In this document: positions 6,619 through 6,933 of the stretch, piece by piece
Position numbering within the stretch: the stretch's first letter is position 1
Layout of the letters: the number at the start of each line of letters is the position of its first letter
Source of the DNA: an uncultured Chloroflexaceae bacterium
GTDB lineage: Bacteria; Chloroflexota; Chloroflexia; Chloroflexales; Chloroflexaceae
DNA: 6,933 bases
Assembly (NCBI GenBank): GCA_937141995.1
Contig: CAKZQX010000237.1
Coordinates: forward strand, 1-6,933
Direction: 5' to 3'
Position numbers and translations under genes: made by a program
The notes under the pieces: model-generated
The model's input: the letters and a program-made list of their open reading frames with translations, nothing else
What the model was told of the DNA's origin: nothing
Database searches by the model: none

Positions 6619-6933
6619 CTATTTCCGCCCCTTCTTTGAACGGATCGTTTCGTCCTCCTGCCCAAAGTCTGTGCCCAGGCCACGCTGCACGGGGGCTTTT
6701 GCCCGCCCACTTCCGGAACTGTGGTCGTGGGCAGCGCTACTGTAGAGGAAGCCTTCAAGTCGTTGCTTCTCCAGATCGCCGCGTGGCAAGAGATCGACCA
6801 GCGCCTGCGCTACCCGCCGCAGGGCTTCCCGGTCGGTGGGACTGAGTTCGTCCAGGTAGTCGTTGAGCAGATCTTGCTGCCCGGCGGCCCAGAGCAGTTC
6901 ACAGCGGTGCAGAATATCGACCAGCGGCGGGCG
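6619..6933 (-). CDS. C-terminal 104 residues of a probable DUF1156-type adenine DNA methyltransferase (5' end outside window)
   Basis: The frame is open from the right edge of the window to a TAG at 6621-6619, so only the C-terminus is present and no catalytic motif is visible. Residues from PLVDILHRCELLWAAGQ through about residue 67 (LLPRGDLEKQRLEGFLY near the end) are helical. They resemble the C-terminus of the DUF1156 DNA methyltransferases, where a Leu-Trp helix is followed by a segment of the type R-x-AQAL-x-x-LLP and an E-x-x-LEGFL helix. A hydrophilic basic tail of about 35 residues ends in SKKGRK. The DUF499 gene directly downstream is the usual partner of DUF1156 methyltransferases and is the main support for the call. 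Inferred role: adenine methylation of host DNA as the self-mark of the defence module. A different C-terminal helical protein cannot be excluded from this fragment alone. Confidence 0.6.
   Translation of the reverse strand, partial: RPPLVDILHRCELLWAAGQQDLLNDYLDELSPTDREALRRVAQALVDLLPRGDLEKQRLEGFLYSSAAHDHSSGSGRAKAPVQRGLGTDFGQEDETIRSKKGRK

Noticed and set aside
6552..6758. Minus-strand frame of 68 codons whose TAA overlaps the DUF499 ATG as TAATG
   Set aside because: The overlap looks like coupling, but the protein is Arg/Thr/Pro-rich without family resemblance and lies out of frame over the methyltransferase C-terminus, which is the better reading.
1..6933. CRISPR array, tRNA, rRNA or insertion sequence
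   Set aside because: No regularly spaced repeats, no cloverleaf-like sequence and no transposase motif were seen. Almost all of the window is coding.

Overview
The window looks like a piece of a bacterial anti-phage defence island. All five recognisable genes lie on the minus strand and read from right to left, so transcription runs from position 6933 down to 1. The organism cannot be fixed from this sequence. GC-rich, Ala/Arg-rich coding in the right half and the style of the large ATPase would fit Chloroflexota or a similar environmental lineage, but that is a weak inference.

Right half (about 3445-6933, GC-rich): the C-terminal end of a protein best matched to the DUF1156-type adenine DNA methyltransferases. 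It is followed after a 66-base gap by a complete 1035-residue DUF499-family P-loop ATPase with clear Walker A and Walker B motifs. DUF1156 methyltransferase plus DUF499 ATPase is a recurrent pair in defence islands, where the methyltransferase presumably marks host DNA and the ATPase works on or senses DNA.

Middle (3201-3444): a 244-base gap without a convincing gene. It holds an AT-rich stretch with a plausible promoter for the next operon and one arm of a 10-bp inverted repeat whose other arm lies in the end of the DUF499 gene.

Left half (1-3200, visibly more AT-rich): a tightly packed three-gene operon that I read as an ABC three-component (ABC-3C) conflict system. The first gene is a 422-residue effector with a Cap4/DUF4297-like restriction-fold nuclease domain at its N-terminus and no visible cyclic-nucleotide-sensing SAVED domain. 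The second is a 185-residue winged-helix-like middle component. The third is an ABC/Rad50-like ATPase with a canonical P-loop, long coiled coils and a four-cysteine zinc ribbon inserted in the coiled coil; it runs off the left edge of the window. Both junctions are ATGA overlaps, which implies coupled translation of nuclease, adaptor and ATPase.

The likely logic is inference: the ATPase senses abnormal nucleic acid or nucleoprotein, and the middle component transmits this to the nuclease, which then attacks DNA. The sharp change in base composition at the gap suggests that the ABC-3C cassette and the methyltransferase/DUF499 module arrived separately and were stacked next to each other.
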